Positions 43,364-53,462 of a DNA stretch of 64,000 bases are shown in pieces; positions within the stretch are counted from its first letter, which is position 1, and every line of letters begins with the position of its first letter. This DNA comes from Nitrosomonas sp. (GTDB taxonomy: Bacteria; Pseudomonadota; Gammaproteobacteria; Burkholderiales; Nitrosomonadaceae). The notes under the pieces are model-generated. The model saw nothing but the letters and a program-made list of their open reading frames with translations. It had not been told where the DNA came from and ran no database searches. The stretch lies in assembly GCA_019745325.1 (NCBI GenBank), contig JAIETK010000014.1, forward strand, positions 1 through 64,000. Reading direction: 5' to 3'. The position numbers were made by a program, and so were the translations under genes.

Positions 43364-44299
43364 ATGCTGCAAAAACTGACATTGTTGTTTCCGCTTTGGA
43401 TGATTTTGATCTGTGCGACAGCGCTGATTTGGCCGGCATGGTGGACGTTTACGAATCAAGGCGCCATCGTGGTGCTGATTCTGGGTTTTGTCATGCTGTG
43501 CATGGGATTGACGCTTACTATCAACGATTTTCACGGTGTCGTCCGCATGCCGAGAGCGGTGGCAATCGGTTTTGCCGCGCAGTTTTCCATCATGCCGCTG
43601 CTCGCTTGGGGAATCGCTTATTTACTGGAATTGCCGGATTATTTTGCGGTTGGTTTGATTCTGGTGGGTTGTTGTCCCGGCGGGACGGCTTCGAATTTGG
43701 TGTCGTACATCGCCAAAGCGGATGTCGCGCTGTCGGTGGTGATGACGGTCTGTTCCACGCTGGCTGCGGTAGTGTTGACGCCGCTGCTGACGCAATTGTT
43801 CGCGGGTGCGTTGGTGCCGGTCGATACCTGGATGCTGTTCAAGCAAACCATCCAGGTGGTGATCGTGCCGATCGCGCTGGGGGTGCTGTTGAACCGCTGG
43901 CTGCCGGGGCTGGTGCAATGCGTGCTGCCGGTCGCGCCGTTGCTGTCGGTTTTTGGTGTCTGCGTTATCTGCGCTATTGTATTTGCCGCCAACGCTGAGT
44001 CTATTTTGGTTCATGGCGCCGACTTGCTGCTGGCAACGCTGATGCTGCATGGCGGCGGCTTTTTGATCGGCTACCATTTCGCAAAATTTTTAGGCTGCCC
44101 GGTACGCAGCGCTCGCACGATTGCAATTGAAGTCGGTATGCAAAATTCCGGTTTATCGATCGTGCTGGCTAAGCAAGCATTTCCGATGTTGCCCTTGGCG
44201 CCGGTGGCGGGCGCGGTATCGGCGGTGATGCATTCGCTGATCGGCAGCTTGCTGGCGGTATTGTGGCGGATTCGCGCTGTCGTTCCCGGCCGGAATTAA
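43364..44299 (+). CDS. Bile acid:sodium symporter family (BASS) transporter
   Basis: 311 residues from the ATG at 43364 (MLQKLTLLFPLW), the normal family N-terminus; the frame is open 30 codons upstream. About nine or ten membrane segments, with LGFVMLCMGLTLTINDF, GLILVGCCPGGTASNLVSYIAKADVALSV (in parts) and the conserved RTIAIEVGMQNSGLSIVLA motif of the sodium sites. Likely a sodium-coupled importer of an organic anion; bacterial substrates vary (pantoate, keto acids, bile acids) and cannot be read here. Confidence 0.9.
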   Translation: MLQKLTLLFPLWMILICATALIWPAWWTFTNQGAIVVLILGFVMLCMGLTLTINDFHGVVRMPRAVAIGFAAQFSIMPLLAWGIAYLLELPDYFAVGLILVGCCPGGTASNLVSYIAKADVALSVVMTVCSTLAAVVLTPLLTQLFAGALVPVDTWMLFKQTIQVVIVPIALGVLLNRWLPGLVQCVLPVAPLLSVFGVCVICAIVFAANAESILVHGADLLLATLMLHGGGFLIGYHFAKFLGCPVRSARTIAIEVGMQNSGLSIVLAKQAFPMLPLAPVAGAVSAVMHSLIGSLLAVLWRIRAVVPGRN

Positions 44300-44460
44300 T
44301 CCGGAAAGCGGCGCAATAGTGCGGTGCGGGTGCTGTGCTCAGTAACGGATCGTCATCCTTTCGATTGTTCAGTGTGCATTAACTGACCCCGGACTAATGT
44401 TGTTTGCAGCCATGATGCAACGGCTATTCAACAATATCGTCAATCAACAAGGGGTTCATC

Positions 44461-44739
44461 ATGAAAAAGGTTGTTATCATCGTTATCGCGGTTTTGCTGT
44501 TATGCGGTTTCCGCGCGCCAAACGGCAATATCATTTCCAAAGGCGATTTGGCCGACAAACTGATCGTCAATATGGGCGAGCCGCATCAAAAAACCGATCT
44601 GGGGATGATTCAAACCCGGGCTTTTGGCGGAATTGCCTATATCAAACGCGAAGTATGGTTCTATAAAATCGACGATTACAACTATCGTTTTGTGATTGAG
44701 AACGGCCAAATCGTTGCCGATCATTGGTCACGCTTCTGA
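44461..44739 (+). CDS. DUF2845-like small exported protein
   Basis: 92 residues with a signal peptide (VVIIVIAVLLLCGF) and an AAGGGG ribosome site. The mature part has KGDLADKLIVNMGEPHQK and VWFYKIDDYNYRFVIENG-type strands, as in DUF2845 proteins of unknown function, whose fold resembles small BamE/SmpA-like OMP helpers. No operon partner is evident. Confidence 0.75.
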   Translation: MKKVVIIVIAVLLLCGFRAPNGNIISKGDLADKLIVNMGEPHQKTDLGMIQTRAFGGIAYIKREVWFYKIDDYNYRFVIENGQIVADHWSRF

Positions 44740-44748
44740 GCGGATCGA

Positions 44749-44766
44749 GTGACATGCAAATGTCAT
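44749..44766 (+). promoter_or_regulatory. Pho-box-like site upstream of the beta-helix protein gene
   Basis: GTGACAT-GCAA-ATGTCAT, 68 bp before the ATG. Matches the PhoB box consensus at 13 of 18 positions by my count and differs from the site at 30459 mainly in the 4-bp spacer. Its position suits an activator site. Confidence 0.5.
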
Positions 44767-44834
44767 ATTCCGGTAATGTTTGACTGTTAGATTGTTGCCA
44801 CCTTATTACAATTAACGCACAAAGGTGGTACATC

Positions 44835-46436
44835 ATGTTTGAAATAAAGCAGGTAACAAAACGATTAACCGCAGTGACAGCATTGCTGCTGGGCGGCTTC
44901 GCCATCAACGGCCACGCGGCGACTGCGACGTACAATCCGTCAACCGGCCTGGTCGAACTTCCGGTCGTGGAAGTGTTGAGCGGTGGGTCATCGGCATTCT
45001 ATAGCGCGCAATTACAATTAAGCGGCAGCGAACTGCAATTGGTTTCGGCGGCTCCGATCGGGGCGGCTACCGGGCAGCGTAACGTATTTGATTCCGATAC
45101 GGCGGCGGTGCATATTCCTTCGGTACTGGTCGGCGCGGATGATTTTTATGTGAAATTGAAGCTGGTGCCCGGATCGAATCCGTTGCGCTTTTCACTGGAT
45201 CAAGTCGTCAGTAACGCTTTCCAAGGTTGCCCAAGTTTCTCGGCCAACGGTCCGGTTGCAGGGTCTTGTATTCTGAGCGGCACGATTACTTCCAATGTAA
45301 CTTTGACCAAAAATATCCAGTGGATTTTATCGGGTGGGGTGTATGTCGGCGGCGATAAAGCGCAAAACGCGACACTGACCATTAATCCAGGCACTCAAAT
45401 TTTCGGACAAAGCGGCGCGGATTATTTGTGGATCCGCCGCGGTTCCAAAATCATGGCCGAAGGCACGCCGGATAATCCGATCGTAATGTCAGGACCGCTG
45501 CAACAAGAGCCCGGCGAATGGGCGGGTCTGGTAATTGCCGGTAATGCCCCGGTCAATGGTTGTAACGCCGGCGTGGCGCTTTGCGAAATTCCTTTCGAAG
45601 CGATTACGACCGAAAAATTCGGCGGCAACAATCCGAACGATAACAGCGGTGTGCTCAAATACGTGCAACTCCTGTTTGCCGGCGCGCAAGTCCGTCCGGA
45701 TGAGGAACTGAACGCGCTAACGCTCAACGGCGTCGGTTCCGGCACCATCATCAGTCATGTGCATGTTCATGCCGGTTTGGATGACGGTATCGAAGTATTT
45801 GGCGGTACCGCGCAAATGAAATATGTCGTCGTGACCGATACCCGCGACGATTCTTTGGATTGGACGCAGGGCTGGAAAGGTCGCGCGCAATTCGTGCTGA
45901 TCAAGCAAGCGGCGGATTCGGGCGATCGCGGCATTGAAGCGGATAATAATGAAGTCAACCACGACAGCGCGCCGCGCGCACAACCAATCCTATCCAATAT
46001 GACCATCATTGGCCGTAACGGCAGCGCGGTTCAAGGGGTGTTGCTGCGCCGCGGCACCGGCGCCAATATTCACAATTCCGTTATTACCGGCGGCTTCAAA
46101 GAGTGTTTGAGAATCGATGGCGCTTCAACCTACAACAATGCCGGATCGGTCAGCGGTTTGAGCGGCAATTTAACCATTGAGAATTCTTTTGTGAATTGCA
46201 CCAGCGATTTCTCCGATGGCGAAGGAAAAACTTTCACGACCGCGGATTGGTTTGCTGCGCAATCCGGCAATCAAGCCAGTAACCCTTTGTTAAACGGTTA
46301 CTTGCCGGCCGCTGGATCGCCATTGACCACGAGTGGATCCGCAGTTAGCGATGCATTCTTTACCGTGGTTGATTATGTCGGTGCGTTCAAGGATGCCGGC
46401 AGCGACTGGACCAAAGAATGGACCTTCCCGTTCTAA
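44835..46436 (+). CDS. Secreted right-handed beta-helix-like protein
   Basis: 533 residues. Signal peptide (TALLLGGFAINGHA). About 25-130 is a beta-sandwich-like region; from about 170 on, repeated strands and turns (TLTINPGTQIFGQSGADYLW, IRRGSKIMAEGTPDNPIVMS in part, VVTDTRDDSLDWTQGW, SNMTIIGRNGSAVQGVLLRR in part) are typical of parallel beta-helix surface proteins; homologues are often annotated as hypothetical lipoprotein or S-layer-like. Two Cys pairs are likely. A GGTGG ribosome site lies upstream. A Pho-box-like site shared with the TonB operon precedes it and a strong terminator follows, so it is monocistronic. Function unknown; a partner of the TonB receptor is possible. Confidence 0.8.
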   Translation: MFEIKQVTKRLTAVTALLLGGFAINGHAATATYNPSTGLVELPVVEVLSGGSSAFYSAQLQLSGSELQLVSAAPIGAATGQRNVFDSDTAAVHIPSVLVGADDFYVKLKLVPGSNPLRFSLDQVVSNAFQGCPSFSANGPVAGSCILSGTITSNVTLTKNIQWILSGGVYVGGDKAQNATLTINPGTQIFGQSGADYLWIRRGSKIMAEGTPDNPIVMSGPLQQEPGEWAGLVIAGNAPVNGCNAGVALCEIPFEAITTEKFGGNNPNDNSGVLKYVQLLFAGAQVRPDEELNALTLNGVGSGTIISHVHVHAGLDDGIEVFGGTAQMKYVVVTDTRDDSLDWTQGWKGRAQFVLIKQAADSGDRGIEADNNEVNHDSAPRAQPILSNMTIIGRNGSAVQGVLLRRGTGANIHNSVITGGFKECLRIDGASTYNNAGSVSGLSGNLTIENSFVNCTSDFSDGEGKTFTTADWFAAQSGNQASNPLLNGYLPAAGSPLTTSGSAVSDAFFTVVDYVGAFKDAGSDWTKEWTFPF

Positions 46437-46500
46437 TGGTTTAGATCGAACCGGTGTAAGGATTTACTGCGACCGAGTTCGATTCTACTTGTCAGCCTAA

Positions 46501-46540
46501 AAAAATCGCTGGTTTCGTCCCTAGGACACCAGCGATTTTT
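46501..46540 (+). terminator. Strong hairpin terminator after the beta-helix gene
   Basis: Perfect 13-bp stem AAAAATCGCTGGT / ACCAGCGATTTTT with a 14-base loop and an ending T-run; 64 bp past the stop. A-run and T-run on both sides make it usable on either strand. Confidence 0.88.
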
Positions 46541-46567
46541 CATTGAAGTCATTGATTCAAAGCAATG

Positions 46568-46585
46568 CTGTCATTGCGCGTTCAT
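46568..46585 (+). promoter_or_regulatory. Weaker Pho-box-like site, distal to pstS
   Basis: CTGTCAT-TGCG-CGTTCAT: first half exact, second half 5 of 7; 12 of 18 overall to the PhoB box. It lies about 190 bp before pstS and may act with the proximal site. Confidence 0.35.
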
Positions 46586-46695
46586 CAAAAATTCATTGGG
46601 TTGACATCGGTATTTCATCTAGTACCGGTAAATTAGCAAGCTGTACAGCTAGCATCTTGCCGGCAGCCGTTGGGGGGAATTGCATTGCAATCTGT

Positions 46696-46713
46696 ACGTC
46701 ATCAGTTTGTCAC
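46696..46713 (+). promoter_or_regulatory. Pho-box-like site proximal to pstS
   Basis: ACGTCAT-CAGT-TTGTCAC, 13 of 18 to the PhoB box, 65 bp before the pstS ATG, as expected for a PhoB-activated promoter. The remainder of 46437-46778 holds the terminator and nothing else seen. Confidence 0.5.
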
Positions 46714-46778
46714 ATCAACGGGTTACTATTTCATTTCATTCAAATTCCATTCATTGTTAGTTAACAGGAGAAGAGGGT

Positions 46779-47822
46779 ATGAAATTACCGGTTAGTGCCA
46801 TGTTGTTTGCAACCGGCCTGTTGTTCGCGGCTGCCGCAGGTGCGGCCGATATTACCGGCGCGGGTGCGACTTTTCCTTACCCGGTTTATGCCAAGTGGGC
46901 GGATGCTTACCATAAAGCAACCGGTATCCGGATGAATTATCAATCCATCGGCTCCGGCGGCGGTATCAAGCAAATCAAGGCCGGAACAGTCGACTTCGGC
47001 GCATCGGATAAACCGCTGTCGCCAGAGGATCTGGAAAAATCCGGTTTGACCCAGTTCCCAACCGTTCTCGGCGGGGTTGTGCCGGTTATAAATCTGGAGG
47101 GTATCCAGGAAGGTCAATTGAAATTGACCGGTGAAGTACTGGCGGATATTTTTCTTGGAAAAATCAAGCGGTGGAATGATCCCGCAATTGCAAGCTTGAA
47201 TGCCGGGCTCAATTTGCCAACGAGCAATATTGCCGTGGTGCATCGGGCTGATGGTTCCGGCACGACTTTTTTATTTACCGATTACTTGAGTAAAGTGAGT
47301 CCAACATGGAAAGAGAAAGTGGGTGCGGATGTTTCAGTAGCGTGGCCGATCGGTACCGGCGGTAAAGGTAATGAAGGTGTCGCCAATTTCGTCAAGCAGA
47401 TTAAAAATTCGATCGGTTATGTCGAAGCGGCTTATGTTAAGCAAAGCCGCATGAATTTTGTACAACTGCAGAATCTGGACGGTGCTTTTGTAAAACCGGC
47501 AGAGGGAAATTTCAGGGCTGCCGCGGCCAATGCGCAATGGGATAACCCCGGTTTTTATGAAATTCTCACGAATAAACCGGGCTTGGAAAGCTGGCCCATC
47601 ACTGGCGCCACGTTTGTGTTGATGCACAAAGTTCAGAATAAACCGGGACAGGCGTTGGCGGTGCTTAAATTTTTCGAATGGGGTTATACCTCCGGCGGTT
47701 CCATGGCGCTCGACCTCGATTACATTCCGTTGCCAGACAATGTTGTGAGCCGGATAAAAGAATCCTGGACAGTCAATGTGAAAGGAAAAGACGGGCAGAT
47801 TATCTACCCTGGCGGGCGTTGA
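46779..47822 (+). CDS. pstS: Phosphate ABC transporter substrate-binding protein
   Basis: 347 residues. Signal peptide ending AAAGAA; mature start [17 protein letters not shown] is the PstS hallmark, then [25 protein letters not shown] and [18 protein letters not shown], which bind phosphate through Ser, Asp and Arg side chains. Periplasmic. AGGAGA ribosome site. First gene of pstSCAB, with Pho-box-like sites upstream. Confidence 0.97.
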   Translation: MKLPVSAMLFATGLLFAAAAGAADITGAGATFPYPVYAKWADAYHKATGIRMNYQSIGSGGGIKQIKAGTVDFGASDKPLSPEDLEKSGLTQFPTVLGGVVPVINLEGIQEGQLKLTGEVLADIFLGKIKRWNDPAIASLNAGLNLPTSNIAVVHRADGSGTTFLFTDYLSKVSPTWKEKVGADVSVAWPIGTGGKGNEGVANFVKQIKNSIGYVEAAYVKQSRMNFVQLQNLDGAFVKPAEGNFRAAAANAQWDNPGFYEILTNKPGLESWPITGATFVLMHKVQNKPGQALAVLKFFEWGYTSGGSMALDLDYIPLPDNVVSRIKESWTVNVKGKDGQIIYPGGR

Positions 47823-47865
47823 TAAACAATGCGATAGCAGTAGTTCTAATAATAGATTTCATGCA

Positions 47866-48804
47866 ATGTTAACCAAACAACGGCTATTGGACGGGATATT
47901 TCGCAGAACGACCTGGTTTTTTACCGTGGTCGTATTGGTTTTGCTGGTAGCGCTTATTATTTCTCTGATCATGGGTAGCATGCCGGCGCTGAAGGTTTTT
48001 GGTCCTGGATTCATCACCAGCTCGGACTGGAATCCTGTCGCTGAGCGTTTCGGAGCGCTGGTGCCGATTGTTGGGACCGTGATTACCTCGATTATCGCGC
48101 TGGCCATCGGCATTCCGGTAAGCTTTGGTATCGCGCTGTTTCTGACCGAGTTGTCGCCGCTGTGGTTGCGTCGTCCGCTGGGTACCGCGATTGAATTGCT
48201 GGCCGGTATTCCCAGTATTATTTACGGCATGTGGGGATTATTCGTGTTCGCTCCGTTCTTTGCAGCGACGGCCCAGCCATGGCTGCAGGAAACATTGGGG
48301 AATTTGCCCGGAATCGGATTGTTGTTTGAAGGCGCCTTCATGGGAATCGGCATGCTGACCGCGGGAATCATCCTGGCCATTATGGTGATTCCATTTATCG
48401 CAGCGGTGATGCGCGACGTCTTCGAAATCGTGCCGTCGATGCTGAAGGAGTCCGCGTATGCATTCGGTGCTACGACTTGGGAAGTGCTTTGGAATATTGT
48501 CTTGCCTTATACCAAGTCCGGTGTTATCGGCGGCATTATGCTCGGATTGGGGCGAGCGTTGGGTGAAACCATGGCGGTAACGTTTGTGATTGGTAACGCT
48601 CATCAACTGCATGCTTCATTGTTCATGCCGGGCAACAGTATTGCTTCGGTGCTGGCAAATGAATTCACCGAAGCTGACGGCGAGCTGTATACCTCGGCAT
48701 TGATTGCGCTGGGATTGATATTGTTTGTGATCACCTTTGTGGTGCTGGCGTGTTCCAAATTGATGCTGATGCAACTGAAAAAACGCGAAGGCGTCACTGC
48801 TTAA
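47866..48804 (+). CDS. pstC: Phosphate ABC transporter permease PstC
   Basis: 312 residues, six membrane segments; [37 protein letters not shown] (in part), [12 protein letters not shown] and the EAA loop [19 protein letters not shown] mark PstC. 43 bp after pstS. Forms the channel with PstA. Confidence 0.96.
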   Translation: MLTKQRLLDGIFRRTTWFFTVVVLVLLVALIISLIMGSMPALKVFGPGFITSSDWNPVAERFGALVPIVGTVITSIIALAIGIPVSFGIALFLTELSPLWLRRPLGTAIELLAGIPSIIYGMWGLFVFAPFFAATAQPWLQETLGNLPGIGLLFEGAFMGIGMLTAGIILAIMVIPFIAAVMRDVFEIVPSMLKESAYAFGATTWEVLWNIVLPYTKSGVIGGIMLGLGRALGETMAVTFVIGNAHQLHASLFMPGNSIASVLANEFTEADGELYTSALIALGLILFVITFVVLACSKLMLMQLKKREGVTA

Positions 48805-48817
48805 AAGAGATTTCATT

Positions 48818-49663
48818 ATGATCCCCATCTATACCCGGCGGCGCTTGATCAATGCATTTCATCTGAGCTGTTCGGTGTTGGCTATGATTTTCGGCTTGTT
48901 CTGGCTGATCTGGATTCTGGTTACTTTGTTTGGCAAAGGTTTCGACGGCATCAGCGCGGCATTGTTTACCGAGATGACGCCGGCGCCCGGCAGTACCGGC
49001 GGTTTGCTGAATGCCATCGTTGGCAGCTTGCTGATGGTGACGCTGGCAACCATGATCGGCACGCCGATCGGGATACTGGCTGGCACCTACCTGGCGGAAT
49101 TTGGCCAGAAGGGGTGGCTGGCCTCAAGCACCCGGTTTGTAAACGATATCTTGCTATCGGCTCCGTCGATCGTGATCGGGTTGTTCGTTTACACGGTTTA
49201 TGTGGCGAAAGTGGGGCATTTCTCAGGATGGGCCGGCGCTTTGGCGTTATCGCTGATCGTCATTCCGGTGGTCGTGCGTACCACCGAAGATATGCTGCGG
49301 CTGGTTCCGGATAGTCTGCGTGAAGCTGCTGCCGCGCTGGGCGCGCCGCAATGGAAAGTGGTAACGCTGGTAACCTGGCGGGCATCGCAAGTCGGGATAT
49401 TGACCGGCGTATTGCTGGCAGTTGCGCGTATTAGCGGAGAAACGGCTCCGTTGCTTTTTACTGCGCTGAATAATCAATTTTGGAACGCGGATATGAATCA
49501 GCCCATGGCAAATTTGCCGGTGGTGATTTTTCAGTTTGCCATGAGTCCGTATGAATCCTGGCAGGAATTGGCTTGGGCTGGAGCGCTATTGATTACGTTG
49601 AGCGTGCTGGGCCTCAATATCATTGCGCGGTTCTTTTTGCGCAAACAGGTTTTGCGAGGATAG
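48818..49663 (+). CDS. pstA: Phosphate ABC transporter permease PstA
   Basis: 281 residues, six membrane segments; [41 protein letters not shown] and the EAA loop [19 protein letters not shown] identify PstA. 13 bp after pstC. Confidence 0.96.
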   Translation: MIPIYTRRRLINAFHLSCSVLAMIFGLFWLIWILVTLFGKGFDGISAALFTEMTPAPGSTGGLLNAIVGSLLMVTLATMIGTPIGILAGTYLAEFGQKGWLASSTRFVNDILLSAPSIVIGLFVYTVYVAKVGHFSGWAGALALSLIVIPVVVRTTEDMLRLVPDSLREAAAALGAPQWKVVTLVTWRASQVGILTGVLLAVARISGETAPLLFTALNNQFWNADMNQPMANLPVVIFQFAMSPYESWQELAWAGALLITLSVLGLNIIARFFLRKQVLRG

Positions 49664-49728
49664 CGCCCGGTAATGGGCGTTGCCGGATTGTCTCAAGACT
49701 ACGGATTCACCCACTATGAAAGACTTTT

Positions 49729-50604
49729 ATGATGATAAATCAAGAAATCATGTTTGATAGTAAATTATTCGGATCATCCGATGCTTCACAATGGATGAAC
49801 GCTACGGCGGCATTTAAACCGGAGATGACGATCGGTCAACCCATTGATGCGGATGCCAAAGTGATCATCAACGATTTAAACTTTTTCTATGGCAAGCAGC
49901 ATGCGCTGAAGGCCATCAAAATGAATATTCTGGAAAAGAAAGTGACCGCCTTTATCGGTCCATCCGGATGCGGTAAATCAACGTTGCTAAGGACTTTAAA
50001 CCGGATGTATCAGTTATATCCCGGGCAAGTTGCGCAAGGCGAGATTATCGTGGATGGCGCGAATATTCTCGACAACCATCAAGACATCAATATGTTGCGC
50101 GCTAAGATGGGCATGGTGTTTCAGAAGCCGACGCCTTTTCCCATGACTATTTTCGATAACGTTGCGTTCGGTGTGAAATTATACGAAGCCTTAAACCGTA
50201 ACGATTTGATGGAACGTGTCGAATGGGCGTTACAGAAAGCTGCCTTGTGGGATGAAGTGAAAGACAAGCTGGATCATAGCGGCATCAGTCTTTCCGGTGG
50301 TCAGCAGCAACGCTTGTGCATCGCTCGCGCCATTGCCGTGAAACCCGAAGTGGTGTTGCTCGATGAACCGACTTCGGCGCTCGATCCTATTTCAACCGCC
50401 CATATCGAAGAGTTGATATTTCAGCTTAAGCAGGACTATACCATCGTCATCGTGACGCACAATATGCAACAGGCCGCGCGCGTTTCCGACTTTACCGCCT
50501 ATATGTATCTGGGCGAACTGATCGAATTTGGCGATACCGATACGATTTTTACCACGCCCAAGCAGAAAGCGACGGAAGATTATATTACTGGGAAGTTTGG
50601 TTAA
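49729..50604 (+). CDS. pstB: Phosphate ABC transporter ATPase PstB
   Basis: 291 residues with Walker [10 protein letters not shown], the PstB-specific [17 protein letters not shown], signature LSGGQQQR, Walker [14 protein letters not shown] and switch His in [13 protein letters not shown]. The N-terminus is about 30 residues longer than usual; the internal Met in [10 protein letters not shown] could be an alternative start. No phoU, phoB or phoR follows, which is unusual for this operon. Confidence 0.96.
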   Translation: MMINQEIMFDSKLFGSSDASQWMNATAAFKPEMTIGQPIDADAKVIINDLNFFYGKQHALKAIKMNILEKKVTAFIGPSGCGKSTLLRTLNRMYQLYPGQVAQGEIIVDGANILDNHQDINMLRAKMGMVFQKPTPFPMTIFDNVAFGVKLYEALNRNDLMERVEWALQKAALWDEVKDKLDHSGISLSGGQQQRLCIARAIAVKPEVVLLDEPTSALDPISTAHIEELIFQLKQDYTIVIVTHNMQQAARVSDFTAYMYLGELIEFGDTDTIFTTPKQKATEDYITGKFG

Positions 50605-50611
50605 TCTCTTC

Positions 50612-50712
50612 CGGGTTTAATTCCTCGCCCCTTGGGGCGAAGGCTGGTTGAAAACCAGCAGTCTGAAGAGCGCTTTTAATACCTCGCTGCTTGCGGCGGG
50701 GTGCTTTATTGA
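50612..50712. repeat. Two-hairpin REP-like repeat after pstB
   Basis: First dyad CTCGCCCC-TT-GGGGCGAAG, then CTGGTTGAAAACCAG, then CCTCGC-TGCTTGC-GGCGGGG. Back-to-back GC-rich hairpins directly after the pst operon; they may end transcription or protect the mRNA 3' end. The rest of 50713-50972 is AT-rich with nothing recognised. Confidence 0.6.
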
Positions 50713-50972
50713 CTGTAGTTAATACTTGAGTCTGTCTTTCCCTATACTTCTGCTGTATCAGTAGTAGTTCCAATCATTGGATTTATACTGAAATTAAGAC
50801 ACACATTCTTGAAACTCGGTTAGCTTTGCGCGATATGGCGGTAGAAAATCTTGATGATTTTCGTGCTACTTGATAAATTTCTATAACTTCATGATATATA
50901 GACTTTAACGGCTTCTACTTTTCTATAATCTCAATCACTTTTAGGGCATTCTATGTTGAATATCACTCGTAA

Positions 50973-52023
50973 TTAGTGTTTTGTTTTTTCTTGCAAGTTT
51001 AATAATCCCTCATTATCTTTAGGTAAGATAATGCTAAAAACAGGATAGCCGCCTAGATAAGATGATTTTTTTAAATGAATGCCATCAATCCATATTTCAT
51101 GCCCTTCCGCGAAGGAAAACATAATAGTTCTTATATTCACAGCTCTTGATAGCTCACTTTGCTTCTTAATCAATTCATTAGAAAGAATCTGTGAATACCT
51201 ATACACTAATTCATGATCTGTCGAATAAGGAGGCACAAGAAGAATTTGTACACCATTTAAATCTACGATAGATGAAATATTTCCGTTTTTTTTTCCATAA
51301 AGCTGGTGCAAATTCATAAGAACCGCGTATAAATAGCTTCTTATTTAGATAATCATAATCCAATGAATTTTGGGCACCTGAAAAATGTAGTGCTATAAAA
51401 TCGGAGTAGCCCGGATCTGTTGAAACCATAGAATTAAACATTTTGGGATCAACGTTATTTTTTTTAATATACATTGAAAATGAATAAAATAGCGCCACAC
51501 TGGAAAGTGCCTCATATTCTTTGGGTGAAGGCCAATATTTTGAATTTATTTTTATTTCAACACTTATTGGATTGCCGTTCTGATCGAGTGAATTAACCTC
51601 TAAGTTAGGATTCGACGATTTATCAAATAATTGATCAGCAGAAGTGATTGGATCAAGAAACTGGTCGGCGTTGCTGGCAATCAGTTCATCTACATATCTA
51701 CTGTAATTAGAAACTTCTATGTTGCTTTGTGGTAGTTCTAACCAATAAGTGATCTTTGCTCTCGTTATCGGAGTTTGAGTTCGACTGAATTCATGCAATA
51801 CTTTAGTTGTCTTCGCTAGCTGCTCTTGAGCTTCTATCTTGCTTTCATTTGATTCAATTATGGTAGTAATTATGCTTGTGAAAGATGATAAAAGTATGAT
51901 TGTCAGTATTAATTTTCCAGGATTTGTTATTCTGCCTTCATCATTTCTAAAATTAAAAAATAAACTCAGAATGCCAAGCACAGTAGTAATAAAAATGCTA
52001 AATATTTTTAGTGCTAAGATCAT
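50973..52023 (-). pseudogene. Hypothetical membrane protein gene split by a frameshift at an A9 tract
   Basis: Two overlapping frames (52023 to 51211, and 51317 to 50973) join into one protein of about 349 residues if one A is removed from the A9 run (T9 on the plus strand at 51286-51294): ...PALW-KK-NGNISSIVDLNG... The N-terminus has two hydrophobic segments (IFSIFITTVLGILSLFF and LILTIILLSSFTSIITTII), then a coiled stretch and a soluble domain. No family recognised. It is AT-rich compared with neighbours, suggesting transfer. The break may be a mutation, phase variation or slippage; if slippage, both parts are one working gene. Confidence 0.65.
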
Positions 52024-52196
52024 TTCACAAACTCTGCGAGTGCTAAATCATCAATATACAAAAATAAGCATCACTGCACGTTTAAAGCTCGAACATCATG
52101 CGTCTTACTTGGCATACCTTTCACATTAGCTGGTGGCGCAGAGATCCTTAACTTGCAGTGAATTAAATTGCATTAGCAGTGATGTAGACAATAAAT

Positions 52197-52772
52197 CTAA
52201 TCTTTAATAAAGAATTCGATGGTTTCGACTGGAAATACGGGTTCTACATGAGTGAGTGAAAAAGATTGCGTGACACTACTTTCTGCATTTGTGTGAGACT
52301 TAAAAGCATTACTGAGGCCTGTAACGCTTTTAAGCTTAAAAGCCTGCTTTGCAGGTAAATAATCAAAAACCAGTGTATACATTATTGGGAAATTGAAGTC
52401 ACGAAACAAAAGTGGATTGCCAGGCACGATGTCTTTATTTTGTACAATACTACCGTACGAGACGACTAAGTGAATGCCATTAAAATACGCAACTGCTTTA
52501 ATCTGTGAAAGACCATGAAAATTCTCAGGATCATTTGTAGTGTTATTTATCATTTCCAGACAAACTTTATCCTTAAAGACCAGGTAGCCGCCCTCCAGTA
52601 ACAATTTGTAATGGCCATTACCCAAGTCTTGTTCGATTAAAAATCTGCTTTGTGCAGGAATACTAGAAACTGCAGAATCTTCCGTACATTCAAAACCATC
52701 GTATACGATTGATAAGGCGTAAGTGTTGCCGAGACTTACATATAACACTAGCAAGATAAAAAAATTTTTCAC
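52197..52772 (-). CDS. Hypothetical secreted protein
   Basis: 191 residues starting at GTG 52772 with an excellent AGGAGGGG ribosome site. Signal peptide MKNFFILLVLYVSLGNTYA. The mature protein is AT-rich coded, beta-strand-like, with two Cys (FECTEDSA; DKVCLEM) that could pair. No family recognised. It shares strand and AT-rich composition with the split membrane-protein gene downstream, so both may belong to one acquired segment. Confidence 0.7.
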   Translation of the reverse strand: MKNFFILLVLYVSLGNTYALSIVYDGFECTEDSAVSSIPAQSRFLIEQDLGNGHYKLLLEGGYLVFKDKVCLEMINNTTNDPENFHGLSQIKAVAYFNGIHLVVSYGSIVQNKDIVPGNPLLFRDFNFPIMYTLVFDYLPAKQAFKLKSVTGLSNAFKSHTNAESSVTQSFSLTHVEPVFPVETIEFFIKD

Positions 52773-53011
52773 GATCCCCTCCTGTTTGAAAACCTGTCGG
52801 TATTAAGGATTCGTTGATTATATAGTGTTGGCAGTTTCTGAAAACTAAATTGTAAAAATCATCCACACAATTAAGTCATCATAGATTCATTAGAATTTAA
52901 CCGGTTAATTATGTCGTTGAAACATTCTCTGGCTAACATCCCGGACGGATATGTTGGTAGTATCCGCTCAAAAGTTTTAAATCAATCAACAACGATGGAT
53001 AGGAGAAGGCT

Positions 53012-53154
53012 ATGAAACAGCATCAGGTAATGCAAATTGGTTCGCTGCTGATGGGATCGATCGCGATCATGTTTCGTTAACAACACCTGGTTGGGCCGCA
53101 AGCAGCGATGGCACCTTGGTCAGTAACAATCAAAATCGGAATATGAACGTTTAG
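53012..53154 (+). pseudogene. Frameshifted remnant of a secreted-protein gene
   Basis: After AGGAGAAGG the ATG at 53012 opens MKQHQVMQIGSLLMGSIAIMF and then stops at a TAA (53078). Restoring one T in the TTT before CGTTAACA gives ...IMF-SLTTPGWAA-SSDGTLVSNN, a full signal peptide with cleavage site; that frame stops at 53152. Later bases give only broken frames. A former exported protein; original family unknown. Elsewhere in 52773-53462 a small dyad CCGCCGTCCAACGGCGG (about 53331-53347) is the only structure seen. Confidence 0.55.
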
Positions 53155-53462
53155 CTGGGCGGGAGTTGTGGCTTTGTTTTCTGGTCAATGCTATGGATAG
53201 CGCCAATCTGCTTGTAACCAGTGCTAGTGGCTATTTGAAATGAAAGTAATAGCTTGAGGATTTTCTTCAGGAATTTTTATCGAAGAGATTTCTATTATCT
53301 CTGGGCAGCCCGGGTTTTTAAAACCAGTCAATCCGCCGTCCAACGGCGGCAATGAATACGATTCAAAACGATTGCGCCAGAAGTTCAACAATTCCGGTTA
53401 AGTGTACCGAAAAACGGCTTTTCCTTTGCGAAGATTAATCCAGGCTTAGGATATCGCCTGGA

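Noticed and set aside
43030-43439. Overlapping open frames of 104-110 codons on both strands before the BASS gene
   Set aside because: They mirror each other, lack ribosome sites and motifs, and the upper frame runs into the start of the transporter gene.
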